From NCBI RefSeq assembly GCF_040008265.1, contig NZ_CP155620.1, positions 1,488,001 to 1,552,000 on the forward strand: 64,000 nt of DNA. Reading direction: 5' to 3'. A program made the translations under genes and the position numbers. Below, one piece after another: positions 56,177 through 64,000 of the stretch. The DNA is from Campylobacter sp. CCS1377 (GTDB lineage: Bacteria > Campylobacterota > Campylobacteria > Campylobacterales > Campylobacteraceae). Position 1 is the stretch's first letter, and every line of letters starts with the position of its first letter. The notes under the pieces were generated by a model. It was given only the letters and a program-made list of their open reading frames with translations. It had not been told where the DNA came from and ran no database searches.

Positions 56177-56987
56177 AATTTTACAGCATAATTTCTTTCA
56201 AAATGCTATCATTGCTGCCATTTTAGTTAGTATAGCTTGTGGGATCATAGGTTCTTTTGTTATGATAAATCGCTTGTTTTCAATGGCTGGAGGCATCACG
56301 CATGGGGCTTTTGGAGGTATTGGAATAGCACTTTATTTTGGCTTGAGTGTTTTACTAAGCACAGGGATTTTTACTTTAATTTTAGCCTTTTTGGTTGCTT
56401 TTCTTACAAGACATTATCAAAACAGAAGCGATAGTATTATCGCTGTTATATGGGCTTTTGGAATGGCATTTGGTCTTATTTTGATTGACTTAAGTCCTGG
56501 TTATAATACTGATTTAATGGCATATTTATTTGGAAATATTCTCACAGTTTCCAATGAAGATCTTTATTTAATGGCTTTTGTGGATATGATTTTTATCTTA
56601 ATCATTTTAGCTTTTTTCAGGCAATTTGAAGTTTTAAGCTTTGATATCGAATTTGCCAAACTTCGTGGGGTAAATACCACTTTGTTTTATTATATTTTAA
56701 TTGCCATGATAGCTTTTTGTATAGTCATTAGCATACGCGTTGTAGGACTCATACTTGTTATTGCTTTGCTTAGTATACCTTGCTTTATCGCTGAGCATTT
56801 TACGAAAAGACTTGGAAGTTTGATTATTTTAAGTGTTTTTTTAAGTATGATCTTTTGCGTTTTAGGTTTAATTTTTAGCGTGAGTTTTAATCTTTCTAGC
56901 GGACCAAGTATCATTGGCATTGCTTGTTGTGGATTTTTCCTTTGTCTTTGTATGAAATTTTTTAAGAATTTATTCTCTAATGCGTAA
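56169..56987 (+). CDS. znuB: ZnuB, permease of the zinc ABC importer
   Basis: A 272-aa ABC-3 permease with about eight to nine membrane helices. The family features GIIGSFVMINRLFSMAGGIT and ISHGAFGGIGIALYF-type region (AGGITHGAFGGIGIALYFG) and the coupling-helix part EFAKLRGVNTTLFYYILIA are present. Ends convergent with the DNA ligase gene and overlaps its 3' end by 18 bases. Confidence 0.94.
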   Translation: MFEILQHNFFQNAIIAAILVSIACGIIGSFVMINRLFSMAGGITHGAFGGIGIALYFGLSVLLSTGIFTLILAFLVAFLTRHYQNRSDSIIAVIWAFGMAFGLILIDLSPGYNTDLMAYLFGNILTVSNEDLYLMAFVDMIFILIILAFFRQFEVLSFDIEFAKLRGVNTTLFYYILIAMIAFCIVISIRVVGLILVIALLSIPCFIAEHFTKRLGSLIILSVFLSMIFCVLGLIFSVSFNLSSGPSIIGIACCGFFLCLCMKFFKNLFSNA

Positions 56988-57818
56988 AAATACAGGAAAC
57001 CTTGGCAAACCCTTTTTGGTATAAGAACTAAATTTATAAGTGATGATTGTTCCGATGGGTGGCGGATTAAAACGAAAATCATCCTTTAAGCCGCTGCCTA
57101 TTTTAAACACTGTTTTTCCTTGCTTTAAATTCGCTTCGCAAACTATAGCACCAACAGCATTTTCATACTTTCCTTTTCCTTTAGTATAAGCGATAATTTG
57201 ACACTCTGCATCTTCATAGGGTTTCATTTTTAAAGCATTAGCTGTTCTAAATTTTTCATAAGGCGCATCATTTAATCTAATCACCAAACCCTCACCACCT
57301 TGTAAAAGTACTTTATTATAATACTCCTCCAAATGTTCTTTATTTTTTATAGGAATTTGAGTGATGATTTTAATATGGGAATTTGAATTTTTTTCTAAAT
57401 AATCTTCTAAAATTTTTAAACGATTTTGCAAGGTGCAATTTTTAATTTTAAAATCCTCGCAAGCATTAGGTACATCAAAAACATTATAAGTCACGCTATG
57501 CCAAAGTGAATTTTTTATATCATCTTTACGCACTAAAGCTGAAATACTATCAAAATCAGATCTTTTAATCCACAATTCCCCATCAAGTGCGAAATCAGGA
57601 AAATCTTTCATAAAAAATTCAGGCACTTTAATCACATAATTTTGCCTTGTTTTTAAAACTTTGCCATCCCAAATTCCACGAATCCCATCGAGTTTTTCAC
57701 TCATTAGGTATTTTGTAAAATCTTTGTTTTTAAAATCTTCTTCCTTATAAACATTTAAAAGTAAAATATCTGCAAATAAAAATTTTACAAGAATACAAAA
57801 TAAAAAAACAATTCTCAT
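56970..57818 (-). CDS. Exported ATP-dependent DNA ligase (LigE-type)
   Basis: A 282-aa minimal ATP-dependent ligase. The nucleotidyl-transfer Lys is K42 in MSEKLDGIRGIWDG (KLDGIR). Further motifs are ALDGELWIKRSDFD (III), GGEGLVIRLNDAPYE (IV) and ALKMKPYEDAECQII (V), and the OB-fold tail ends FPVFLRIRE. A signal peptide (FLFCILVKFLFADI) places it in the periplasm, as in LigE enzymes thought to act in DNA uptake or biofilm DNA. It overlaps znuB's end and directly follows the cgpA-like gene. Confidence 0.9.
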   Translation of the reverse strand: MRIVFLFCILVKFLFADILLLNVYKEEDFKNKDFTKYLMSEKLDGIRGIWDGKVLKTRQNYVIKVPEFFMKDFPDFALDGELWIKRSDFDSISALVRKDDIKNSLWHSVTYNVFDVPNACEDFKIKNCTLQNRLKILEDYLEKNSNSHIKIITQIPIKNKEHLEEYYNKVLLQGGEGLVIRLNDAPYEKFRTANALKMKPYEDAECQIIAYTKGKGKYENAVGAIVCEANLKQGKTVFKIGSGLKDDFRFNPPPIGTIITYKFSSYTKKGLPRFPVFLRIRE

Positions 57819-57819
57819 T

Positions 57820-58503
57820 TTATAAGAAATTTAGCGTATAACCTATCGCATCTTTTTGAATTTCATATTTATATTTTCCATCCAAATAAAGCACTATACG
57901 ATAATAATCTTTATGAGATCCAAAAGTAATTTTATGAATGAAACTTGTATTATTTAATTTAAAAGTTTTTGTCGGAAGCAAAATATTATCTCTTTTAAAA
58001 TCAAGCACAATTTTACTTGGATTACCTATAGAAAAATGAGTAATCATATCATCTTTGGTGTTGAATTTAATTTTATTTTTATAAGAACTAAAAGCAATAA
58101 AATCATAAATTTCTTTAGTGTCACTTGGCACTTCTATATTAACTGAAGAATTTTTCTCTAAATTAGCCTTAACTTTAGATTGTTCTGGTATGGTTACTGA
58201 AACATCAAGAACCGGAGTAGGTGTCAAGGTTTTAGTTTTAGTAAAAGTATAAGTATTATGCCAATCTATACTTTTATTAATATCTAGACTTATTTTCTCT
58301 TCTGTCCCATCTAAAGCAATATAAGTAATTGTAATATTTTTTAAGATTCTTGCATCTGAGTTAAATTTTACATCTTCCTTTTGAAAACTTGGTAAAGAAA
58401 CCATAGATGTATTATTATCCTCAAGCATAAATGGATTATCTCTTGCCTGCAATACAATAAAGCAAATACTTAACAAAAATACTAGTTTATTTATGTTTCT
58501 CAT
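57820..58503 (-). CDS. cgpA: CgpA-like periplasmic glycoprotein with C-terminal AMIN-type domain
   Basis: A 227-aa exported protein (signal peptide VFLLSICFIVLQARDNP). The C-terminal half (from about residue 130: DFIAFSSYKNKIKFNTKDDM to IVLYLDGKYKYEIQKDAIGY) resembles AMIN domains that bind peptidoglycan. Potential N-glycosylation sequons of the Campylobacter type (D/E-x-N-x-S/T) include EDNNTS near residue 28 and EKNSSVN near 119. In C. jejuni, CgpA is an N-linked glycoprotein of unknown role. It overlaps the upstream septum-type gene by 17 bases. Confidence 0.8.
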   Translation of the reverse strand: MRNINKLVFLLSICFIVLQARDNPFMLEDNNTSMVSLPSFQKEDVKFNSDARILKNITITYIALDGTEEKISLDINKSIDWHNTYTFTKTKTLTPTPVLDVSVTIPEQSKVKANLEKNSSVNIEVPSDTKEIYDFIAFSSYKNKIKFNTKDDMITHFSIGNPSKIVLDFKRDNILLPTKTFKLNNTSFIHKITFGSHKDYYRIVLYLDGKYKYEIQKDAIGYTLNFL

Positions 58504-58765
58504 CTGGATATAGTCCTTTTAATTCAAAATAATCTTTCTGTGCAGCCGAATTTTGTTTTTTTAAATATAGAATTCTCTTATCAAATTCTTTTTTAGCTGC
58601 TTGCAAAGTAAGCATGGTTTCTAAAGATGACTGCCCAAAAAGCATATTACCAAAATAAATCGCTCCGATAATAACTATAAATGCCAAAAGAGAAGTCTTT
58701 ATTATAGAACTTTTAAGACTATTTCTTTTGGTGCTTTCATCATACTCCTTGAGTAAGTCGCTCAG
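58487..58765 (-). CDS. Small FtsB/septum-initiator-like membrane protein, apparent CTG start
   Basis: The frame upstream of the annotated-style Met (58684-58687 TTG-GCA) is open back to CTG at 58763-58765, which overlaps the eno stop (CTGA), and reads [19 protein letters not shown] before the membrane helix ([20 protein letters not shown]). With it, the protein is 92 aa: short cytoplasmic part, one membrane helix, then a coiled region ([19 protein letters not shown]), like FtsB/DivIC septum initiators. No ATG, GTG or better start exists before the helix; the alternative is TTG 58687 giving about 67 aa. An ATG-to-CTG change or a genuine CTG start is possible. Confidence 0.6.
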   Translation of the reverse strand: MSDLLKEYDESTKRNSLKSSIIKTSLLAFIVIIGAIYFGNMLFGQSSLETMLTLQAAKKEFDKRILYLKKQNSAAQKDYFELKGLYPDEKHK

Positions 58766-60006
58766 AGTTTTTCTCCCAAATACTCATCATTTTCAAGTTC
58801 AATTTCCAATAAGCGATTATATTTAGCTGTTCTTTCGCCTCTTGCTAAAGCTCCTGTTTTAATTTGTCCTGTATTTAAAGCCACTGCAAAATCTGCTATA
58901 AAAGCATCTTCGCTTTCGCCACTTCTATGACTCATCACACATTTATAATTGTGTCTTTGTGCTAAGCGAACAGTTCTCATTGTTTGCGTAATGGTTCCTA
59001 TTTGATTTGGCTTAATAAGCACTGCATTCGCCATTTTTTTAATGATACCTTCTCTTAAAATATCCTCATTAGTTACAAACAAATCATCGCCCACAAGCTG
59101 AATTTTTTTACCTAATTTTTCCGTAAGTTTGATCCAACCTTCAAAATCATTTTCAGCCAAACCATCTTCAATGCTACAAATTGGATATTTAGCACAAAGT
59201 TCTTCATAACGAGCAATTAAATCTTCACTGGAAAAAGTTTTATTCTCTAGATGATATTTTCCATCTTTAAAAAATTCAGTACTTGCTACATCAAGTGCAA
59301 TTTTGACACGATTTTCATAACCTGCTTTTTTAATACAAGTCATCAAAAGATCAATCGGCTCTGTATTATTTGCCAAATTTGGAGCAAACCCACCTTCATC
59401 ACCCAAAGCAGTAGAATGCCCACCATTAGCCAATTCTTTCTTCAAAATAGCATAAATTTCACAAACCGAACGCAAAGCCTCTTTAAAACTAGTAAAACCA
59501 AAAGGCATGATCATAAATTCTTGAAAGTCTATATTATTACTTGCGTGTGCACCGCCATTGATGATATTACACATTGGCACAGGTAAAATACTTGCATTGG
59601 CACCACCTAAATAGCGATATAAAGGCATTCCTAAAGCATTTGCTGCTGCTCTTGCTGTTGCCATAGATACACCTAAAGTTGCATTAGCGCCTAAATTTGA
59701 GTAATTATTTGTCCCATCAAGTTCACGTAAAGTATCATCAAGCTGGGTTTGATTAAAAGCATCAAGTCCTAAAATTTCATCAGCTATGGTCTCATTTACA
59801 TTAGAAACAGCTTTTAAAACACCTTTTCCGCCAAATCTTTCATCATTATCACGAAGCTCTAAAGCTTCTTTAGATCCTGTACTCGCACCGCTTGGCACGA
59901 TCGCTGCACCCATACTTCCATCACTTAGTGTAACTTCTGCTTTTACGGTTGGATTTCCTCTGCTATCAAGCACCTCATAAGCTCTTACATCTTCAATCAC
60001 TAACAT
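58762..60006 (-). CDS. eno: Enolase
   Basis: A 414-aa glycolytic/gluconeogenic enzyme interconverting 2-phosphoglycerate and phosphoenolpyruvate. Motifs are complete: [33 protein letters not shown] with substrate His, [18 protein letters not shown] with metal Asp, [13 protein letters not shown] and [17 protein letters not shown]. In asaccharolytic Campylobacter it runs mainly toward gluconeogenesis. It overlaps recA by one base (TAATG) and the next gene by four bases. Confidence 0.98.
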   Translation of the reverse strand: MLVIEDVRAYEVLDSRGNPTVKAEVTLSDGSMGAAIVPSGASTGSKEALELRDNDERFGGKGVLKAVSNVNETIADEILGLDAFNQTQLDDTLRELDGTNNYSNLGANATLGVSMATARAAANALGMPLYRYLGGANASILPVPMCNIINGGAHASNNIDFQEFMIMPFGFTSFKEALRSVCEIYAILKKELANGGHSTALGDEGGFAPNLANNTEPIDLLMTCIKKAGYENRVKIALDVASTEFFKDGKYHLENKTFSSEDLIARYEELCAKYPICSIEDGLAENDFEGWIKLTEKLGKKIQLVGDDLFVTNEDILREGIIKKMANAVLIKPNQIGTITQTMRTVRLAQRHNYKCVMSHRSGESEDAFIADFAVALNTGQIKTGALARGERTAKYNRLLEIELENDEYLGEKL

Positions 60007-61043
60007 TAATCTTGCTCTCCTTCTTCATCATCTTCGCCACCGCTAATCATACCTTCTATACCCATAGAATTTTGGATGGCCTTAGTAATTTCATCTGCAA
60101 TTTGCGGATTTTCTTTCAAGAAAGCTTTTGAATTTTCTCTACCTTGACCCAATTTTTTGTCTTTATAAGAAAACCAAGCGCCACTTTTATCTACAATATC
60201 AAGTTTTACACCATAATCAATGAGCTCACCCTCGCGACTAAGTCCCTCACCGAACATCACATCAAATTCAGCCTGTCTAAATGGAGGTGCTACCTTGTTT
60301 TTCACCACCTTCACTTTAACACGATTCCCAATAGGCTCTTCATTTTGCTTTAAAGTTGCTACTTTTCTCACATCTAAACGCACCGAAGCGTAGAATTTAA
60401 GTGCATTTCCACCTGTAGTAGTTTCTGGAGTGCCATAACCCATAGCACCAATTTTCATACGAATTTGATTGATGAAAATCACAGTTGTATTCATTTTATG
60501 GACAATTCCTGTTAGTTTTCTTAAAGCCTGAGACATTAATCTTGCTTGAAGTCCTACATGTTGATCACCCATATCACCTTCAATTTCAGCTTTTGGGGTA
60601 AGAGCCGCCACACTATCAACTACGATCAAATCTATCGCACCACTTCTTGCTATGGTTTCGACAATTTCTAAAGCTTGCTCGCCAAAATCAGGTTGAGAGA
60701 TATAAAGATTATCTGTATCCACCCCTAAATTTTTAGCATATTTCACATCTAGTGCGTGCTCTGCGTCAATAAACGCGCAAACACCACCTGCTTTTTGACA
60801 CTCTGCGATAATATGCAAGGTTAAAGTCGTTTTACCTGAACTTTCAGGACCATAAATTTCAATAATTCTTCCCTTTGGAATTCCACCAATTCCAAGTGCG
60901 AGATCAAGTCCAACTGAGCCTGTGGCTATACTATCAATCTGCTCTACTTCCTTATCTCCAAGCCTTAAAATCGTACCTTTACCAAAAGCTTTATCGAGCG
61001 ACTTTAATGCTGCATCTAAAGACTTCTTTTTATTATCATCCAT
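60006..61043 (-). CDS. recA: RecA recombinase
   Basis: A 345-aa homologous-recombination and SOS regulator ATPase. Walker A GPESSGKT is at residues 65-72; Walker B-type [16 protein letters not shown] and the L2 region [17 protein letters not shown] are intact. The acidic C-terminus ([12 protein letters not shown]) is typical. It is first in the recA-eno-septum-cgpA-ligase run, each junction overlapping or touching. Confidence 0.98.
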   Translation of the reverse strand: MDDNKKKSLDAALKSLDKAFGKGTILRLGDKEVEQIDSIATGSVGLDLALGIGGIPKGRIIEIYGPESSGKTTLTLHIIAECQKAGGVCAFIDAEHALDVKYAKNLGVDTDNLYISQPDFGEQALEIVETIARSGAIDLIVVDSVAALTPKAEIEGDMGDQHVGLQARLMSQALRKLTGIVHKMNTTVIFINQIRMKIGAMGYGTPETTTGGNALKFYASVRLDVRKVATLKQNEEPIGNRVKVKVVKNKVAPPFRQAEFDVMFGEGLSREGELIDYGVKLDIVDKSGAWFSYKDKKLGQGRENSKAFLKENPQIADEITKAIQNSMGIEGMISGGEDDEEGEQD

Positions 61044-61154
61044 TATTTTCCTTAAAAATTACAAATTTTTAGCTAGAATTCTAACAAAATAAAATTAAAT
61101 AATAATTTATTTCGTTAGAATAAAAAAATTATTTCATTAAAATTGGGAAAATAA

Positions 61155-62018
61155 ATGAAAAAAACAATCACAATCGCGCATTCTCCAGACGCTGATGATA
61201 TTTTTATGTATATGGCTATCCAATTTGGCTGGATAGGAAATGATTTTACTTACAAAAACACAGCTTTAGATATACAAACCTTAAATGATCTGGCTTTGAA
61301 AAATGAATTTGATGTTACAGCGATTTCATTTGCGCTTTATCCTTTAATCACTTCTGAATACGCTCTTTTGCGTACTGCGGTAAGCTTTGGAGAAGGCTAT
61401 GGACCAAAACTCATAAAGAAAAAGGACACTCATTTAAAAAGAAATTTCAAAGTTGCTTTAAGTGGTGCAAATACTACAAATGCTTTAATTTTTCGTATGA
61501 AATATCCTGAAGCTAAAATAGTCTATAAAAATTTCTTAGAGATTGAAAATGCAGTTTTAAGCGGCGAAGTTGATGCGGGGGTTTTAATCCATGAAAGCAT
61601 TTTAGAATTTGATAACACGCTTTGCGTGGAAGCTGAACTTTGGGATATTTGGTTGGAATTTGCAAAAGAGAGCTTACCTTTGCCTTTAGGCGGAATGGCC
61701 TTGCGTCGCTCTTTGCCAATAAGTGATGCAATAAAAATAGAACGAGATCTTACAAATGCCGTAAAAATAGCAGATTCTAATCGCCACATTCTAGCCCCAA
61801 TGCTTATGGAAAGGAATTTAATCCGCGTTAATGAAGAAAAATTAGAGACTTATTTAAATTTATACGCGAATAAAAACTCAATTTGTATGAATGAAACGCA
61901 ACTTAAGGCAGTTGATATGCTTTTTAAACTTGGATATGATTATAAATTTTATGATAAAATCATACACGCAAAAGATTATTTAATCCCTAGCGAATATGAA
62001 AAATTTAGAAATTCTTAA
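61155..62018 (+). CDS. mqnD: MqnD, 1,4-dihydroxy-6-naphthoate synthase (futalosine pathway)
   Basis: A 287-aa enzyme that converts cyclic dehypoxanthine futalosine to 1,4-dihydroxy-6-naphthoate in menaquinone synthesis. The N-terminal TIAHSPDADDIFMYMA and the DVTAISFALYPLI, ALSGANTTNALIFRM and LPLPLGGMALRR segments are characteristic; the fold resembles periplasmic binding proteins, so older annotations call it a putative binding protein. It precedes fliQ by nine bases. Complements the aminodeoxyfutalosine deaminase at 27.2 kb. Confidence 0.92.
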   Translation: MKKTITIAHSPDADDIFMYMAIQFGWIGNDFTYKNTALDIQTLNDLALKNEFDVTAISFALYPLITSEYALLRTAVSFGEGYGPKLIKKKDTHLKRNFKVALSGANTTNALIFRMKYPEAKIVYKNFLEIENAVLSGEVDAGVLIHESILEFDNTLCVEAELWDIWLEFAKESLPLPLGGMALRRSLPISDAIKIERDLTNAVKIADSNRHILAPMLMERNLIRVNEEKLETYLNLYANKNSICMNETQLKAVDMLFKLGYDYKFYDKIIHAKDYLIPSEYEKFRNS

Positions 62019-62027
62019 AGGAAATTC

Positions 62028-62294
62028 ATGGAAAGTACTCTTGTGGCTCTTGGCGTACAAACCTTTAAAGTAACTTTAATGCTTTCTTTACCTATGCTTT
62101 TAGCTGGGCTTATTGCTGGGCTTATTATTAGTATTTTTCAAGCTACAACGCAAATCAATGAAATGACTCTTTCTTTTGTGCCAAAAATCATTTTAGTTGT
62201 AATTGTAATAATTTTTTTAATGCCTTGGATGACGACAACTATGATTGATTTTACTACCAATATTTTTAACCAAATTCCGACTTTTATCAAATGA
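62028..62294 (+). CDS. fliQ: FliQ, flagellar export apparatus membrane protein
   Basis: An 88-aa protein with two membrane helices: LMLSLPMLLAGLIAGLIISI and the second LVVIVIIFLMPWMTTTMID, joined by FQATTQINEMTLSFVPKI, the most conserved FliQ motif. It is part of the FliPQR export gate. AAAGGAAATTC precedes the ATG, and the stop overlaps the murB start by four bases (ATGA). Confidence 0.95.
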   Translation: MESTLVALGVQTFKVTLMLSLPMLLAGLIAGLIISIFQATTQINEMTLSFVPKIILVVIVIIFLMPWMTTTMIDFTTNIFNQIPTFIK

Positions 62295-63067
62295 TTATTG
62301 ATTTTAAGAAATATTCCTCCGTTCACATAGGCGATAAATTTGAAGTGCAAATTTTAGAAAAAATCAGTGATTTTGATGGTTTTTTAATCGGCGGGGCAAA
62401 TAATTTACTTATAAGTCCTAAGCCTAAAAATTTAGCCATTTTGGGCGAAAATTTTGATTTTATTGAAATTTTGGATCAAAACAAAGATTTTATCCATATT
62501 CGCATAGGTTGCAAAACAAAATCTAATAAAATATACCGCTTTGCAAAAGAAAAAAATCTTCGTGGTTTTGAATATCTTAGCAAAATTCCTGGCACACTTG
62601 GTGGACTTTTAAAAATGAATGCGGGACTTAAAGGGGAATGTATCAGTCAAAATTTAGTCAAAATTGCTACCCCAAAGGGTGAAATTTTACGCGAAAACAT
62701 CGGTTTTGATTATCGCTTTTGTCCTTTAAATATGCCTTTTTTTTGGGCTGAATTTAAGCTTGATTTTGGCTTTGATAAAACAAAAGATGAGAATTTAAAA
62801 AATGCAAGGAGTAATCAACCAAGCGGAGCAAGTTTTGGATCTATCTTTAAAAATCCTAAAGGAGATTTTGCAGGAAGACTTATAGAAGCTGTAGGACTTA
62901 AAGGCTTTAGTAGAGGAGATGCAATGCTAAGTGATAAACACGCAAATTTTTTAATCAACAAAAAAAATGCAAGTTTTGAAGACGCGATTTTCCTTATAGG
63001 GCTTGCAAGAAAAAAGGTATTTGAAGAATTTGGCATTGAACTAGAAAACGAAGTTATCATCATTTAA
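62291..63067 (+). CDS. murB: UDP-N-acetylenolpyruvoylglucosamine reductase (MurB)
   Basis: A 258-aa FAD enzyme completing UDP-N-acetylmuramic acid synthesis. The FAD-binding GGANNLLISPKP, the RGFEYLSKIPGTLGGLLKMNAG region with catalytic Arg, and SNQPSGASFGSIFKNP with the proton-donor Ser are present. The size suits the short type II-like MurB. Overlaps fliQ (ATGA) and is convergent with the following hypothetical gene (eight-base overlap). Confidence 0.94.
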   Translation: MIIDFKKYSSVHIGDKFEVQILEKISDFDGFLIGGANNLLISPKPKNLAILGENFDFIEILDQNKDFIHIRIGCKTKSNKIYRFAKEKNLRGFEYLSKIPGTLGGLLKMNAGLKGECISQNLVKIATPKGEILRENIGFDYRFCPLNMPFFWAEFKLDFGFDKTKDENLKNARSNQPSGASFGSIFKNPKGDFAGRLIEAVGLKGFSRGDAMLSDKHANFLINKKNASFEDAIFLIGLARKKVFEEFGIELENEVIII

Positions 63068-63749
63068 GTATTTTATCTGAATGAGTAAGAATTTCCTCGC
63101 TAATGGTCTTTGATAAAAGCTCCAAAGTCTTTTGATAATCTTTTTCTTGACTACTTTCGCCTATTTTAAAATCTATGCCTAAGTTTCTATTTTGCTTTAT
63201 TTTTTGATTTTTTGCATCTATAATACTATAATTAAGCTTTGTTTTAACGGTTTTTATATCAAAAAGCATATAATTTGTAATTTCTATATAAAAATCATCT
63301 AAATTAATCACAATAATGTAATCAGCTTGTTTTATAAAATTTTTAATGCTTTGTTTTTGATTTTTCATAAACCATCTTGCATCATAAAGCAAAGAATATT
63401 GAAAATCTTTATGTTTTTTTGCATCAAGTTGTGTGATTACGCTTTCAACTAAGTCCTTAGAAAAATGATAAGCACTTTTTTTAAAGTCTTTCAAAACAAA
63501 TCCATAATAAGGAGTAAATGTTGTCAAAATAACAAATTTTTTACCGCGTAACCAAACAATAAATTCTTGATTATTTTCAAATTTAGTATCCCAAATTTGC
63601 TTATTTAATTCATCATTAATTTGATCCTTAAGTTCAATAATTTCATAATTTTCTCTATAAATTTTTATCAATTTTTTTTGCGTAAAATCATTGGCATAAA
63701 CATTTTGAAAAAAAATGGGCAACATTAAAGAAAACAAGAAAAATTTCAT
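63060..63749 (-). CDS. Hypothetical exported protein
   Basis: A 229-aa protein with a signal peptide (LFSLMLPIFFQNVYAND, cleavage near ANDFT). Mature part is highly charged, rich in Lys, Asp and Ile, with no Cys. Segments such as DIKTVKTKLNYSIIDAKNQK and FVILTTFTPYYGFVLKDF suggest a mixed alpha/beta domain, but I recognise no family. It overlaps murB's end by eight bases and lies nine bases after the cysQ-like gene on the same strand. Confidence 0.75.
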   Translation of the reverse strand: MKFFLFSLMLPIFFQNVYANDFTQKKLIKIYRENYEIIELKDQINDELNKQIWDTKFENNQEFIVWLRGKKFVILTTFTPYYGFVLKDFKKSAYHFSKDLVESVITQLDAKKHKDFQYSLLYDARWFMKNQKQSIKNFIKQADYIIVINLDDFYIEITNYMLFDIKTVKTKLNYSIIDAKNQKIKQNRNLGIDFKIGESSQEKDYQKTLELLSKTISEEILTHSDKILK

Positions 63750-63758
63750 TTTTGCCTT

Positions 63759-64000
63759 TCAAAAATTTCCATCAATAAATTCTTGCAAATATTCTTTTTG
63801 ACTAAGTGCGATAAAAGATTGAGATTGTAAATTTAAAGCATTGTATGTTAGCATTTTGCCATTAAAATCGCACATAATGCCTTCATTTTTGTTAATCAAA
63901 AAATCCCCCGCTGCTATATCCCAAATACTAAGACCCTTATTGCGTTTATAAACCCCAGCCTTGCCTTCCAAAAGAGCACAAAATTTAAGTCCCGAACTAA
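63759..64000 (-). CDS. cysQ: CysQ/inositol monophosphatase-family protein (partial, N-terminus beyond window)
   Basis: Only the C-terminal 80 codons are in the window. The visible SGLKFCALLEGKAGVYKRNK, then GLSIWDIAAGDFLINKNEG and CDFNGKMLTYN contain the family motif WDIAAGDFLI (metal-binding Asp of the second conserved site, W-D-x-A-A). CysQ hydrolyses 3'-phosphoadenosine 5'-phosphate, a by-product of sulfate activation; inositol monophosphatase activity is the alternative. Confidence 0.85.
   Translation of the reverse strand, partial: SSGLKFCALLEGKAGVYKRNKGLSIWDIAAGDFLINKNEGIMCDFNGKMLTYNALNLQSQSFIALSQKEYLQEFIDGNF

Noticed and set aside
1-64000. Poly-G/poly-C tracts of eight or more bases for phase variation
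   Set aside because: None was found on reading the window, although they are common in Campylobacter surface and modification genes.
1-64000. rRNA, tRNA, CRISPR array, insertion sequence or prophage integrase
   Set aside because: No cloverleaf-like sequences, direct-repeat arrays, transposase or integrase frames were recognised; small RNAs cannot be excluded without computation.

Overview
This window is AT-rich (about 30% G+C by eye), densely packed, and carries a gene set that points strongly to a thermophilic Campylobacter of the jejuni/coli group. Markers recognised from the sequence are ciaB, cstA, pgp2, the futalosine menaquinone genes, a cgpA-like glycoprotein, the flhF-flhG-fliA-fliM-fliY flagellar cluster and a CmeG-like efflux pump. 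Gene order looks like several Campylobacter jejuni blocks joined in a different order, so the strain is either another species of the group or a rearranged genome; I cannot name the species from sequence alone.

Layout. 1-2.1 kb: 5' part of uvrA (minus). 2.1-5.5 kb: TauE-type permease, then cstA with its small partner. 5.5-8.3 kb: thioesterase, ciaB, hupB. 8.4-10.7 kb: cysM and a copper-delivery operon (PCuAC protein, small anchored protein, SCO). 10.8-17.0 kb: one long co-directional run from pgp2 and alr to a FliK-like protein and an FlhB C-terminal homologue. 17.1-18.6 kb: an accessory three-gene unit (secreted protein plus two small proteins sharing their termini). 18.6-26.3 kb: ispG, priA, a pseudopilin, two small proteins, uvrB, a C4-dicarboxylate antiporter. 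26.3-34.7 kb: sppA, aminodeoxyfutalosine deaminase, aroQ, folK and the flagellar cluster. 34.7-35.4 kb: a pseudogene behind a sigma-28-like promoter. 35.5-37.1 kb: LOG-family protein and mnmA. 37.2-38.8 kb: an accessory cassette with a repressor-like regulator, two palindromic operators and five tiny proteins, mostly exported or membrane-bound. 38.8-39.4 kb: repeats and a wrecked RelBE-type toxin-antitoxin locus. 39.5-49.3 kb: DASS carboxylate transporter, the mlaA/mlaC/RND lipid-transport set, rdgB, a duplicated membrane protein pair, an MFS pump and pyrC. 49.3-53.3 kb: a frameshifted restriction-modification gene facing a frameshifted DUF6602-type gene. 53.3-57 kb: methyltransferase, Zur-like regulator and the znuABC zinc importer with an inverted-repeat operator. 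57-64 kb: exported ATP-dependent DNA ligase, cgpA-like gene, septum-type small protein, eno, recA, mqnD, fliQ, murB, a hypothetical protein and the start of a cysQ-like gene cut by the window edge.

The most notable observations are: (1) the 17.1-18.6 kb unit and a related pseudogene at 34.7 kb, possibly flagellum-associated export substrates; (2) the 37.2-38.8 kb regulator/operator/small-protein cassette, not recognised as a known system; (3) four genes (flhF, the restriction-modification gene, the DUF6602 gene, a membrane protein gene) each broken by a single-base indel that maps to a short A/T run, which is either real decay or variation, or a sign of homopolymer errors in the assembly. No rRNA, tRNA, CRISPR array, insertion sequence or long poly-G phase-variation tract was found.
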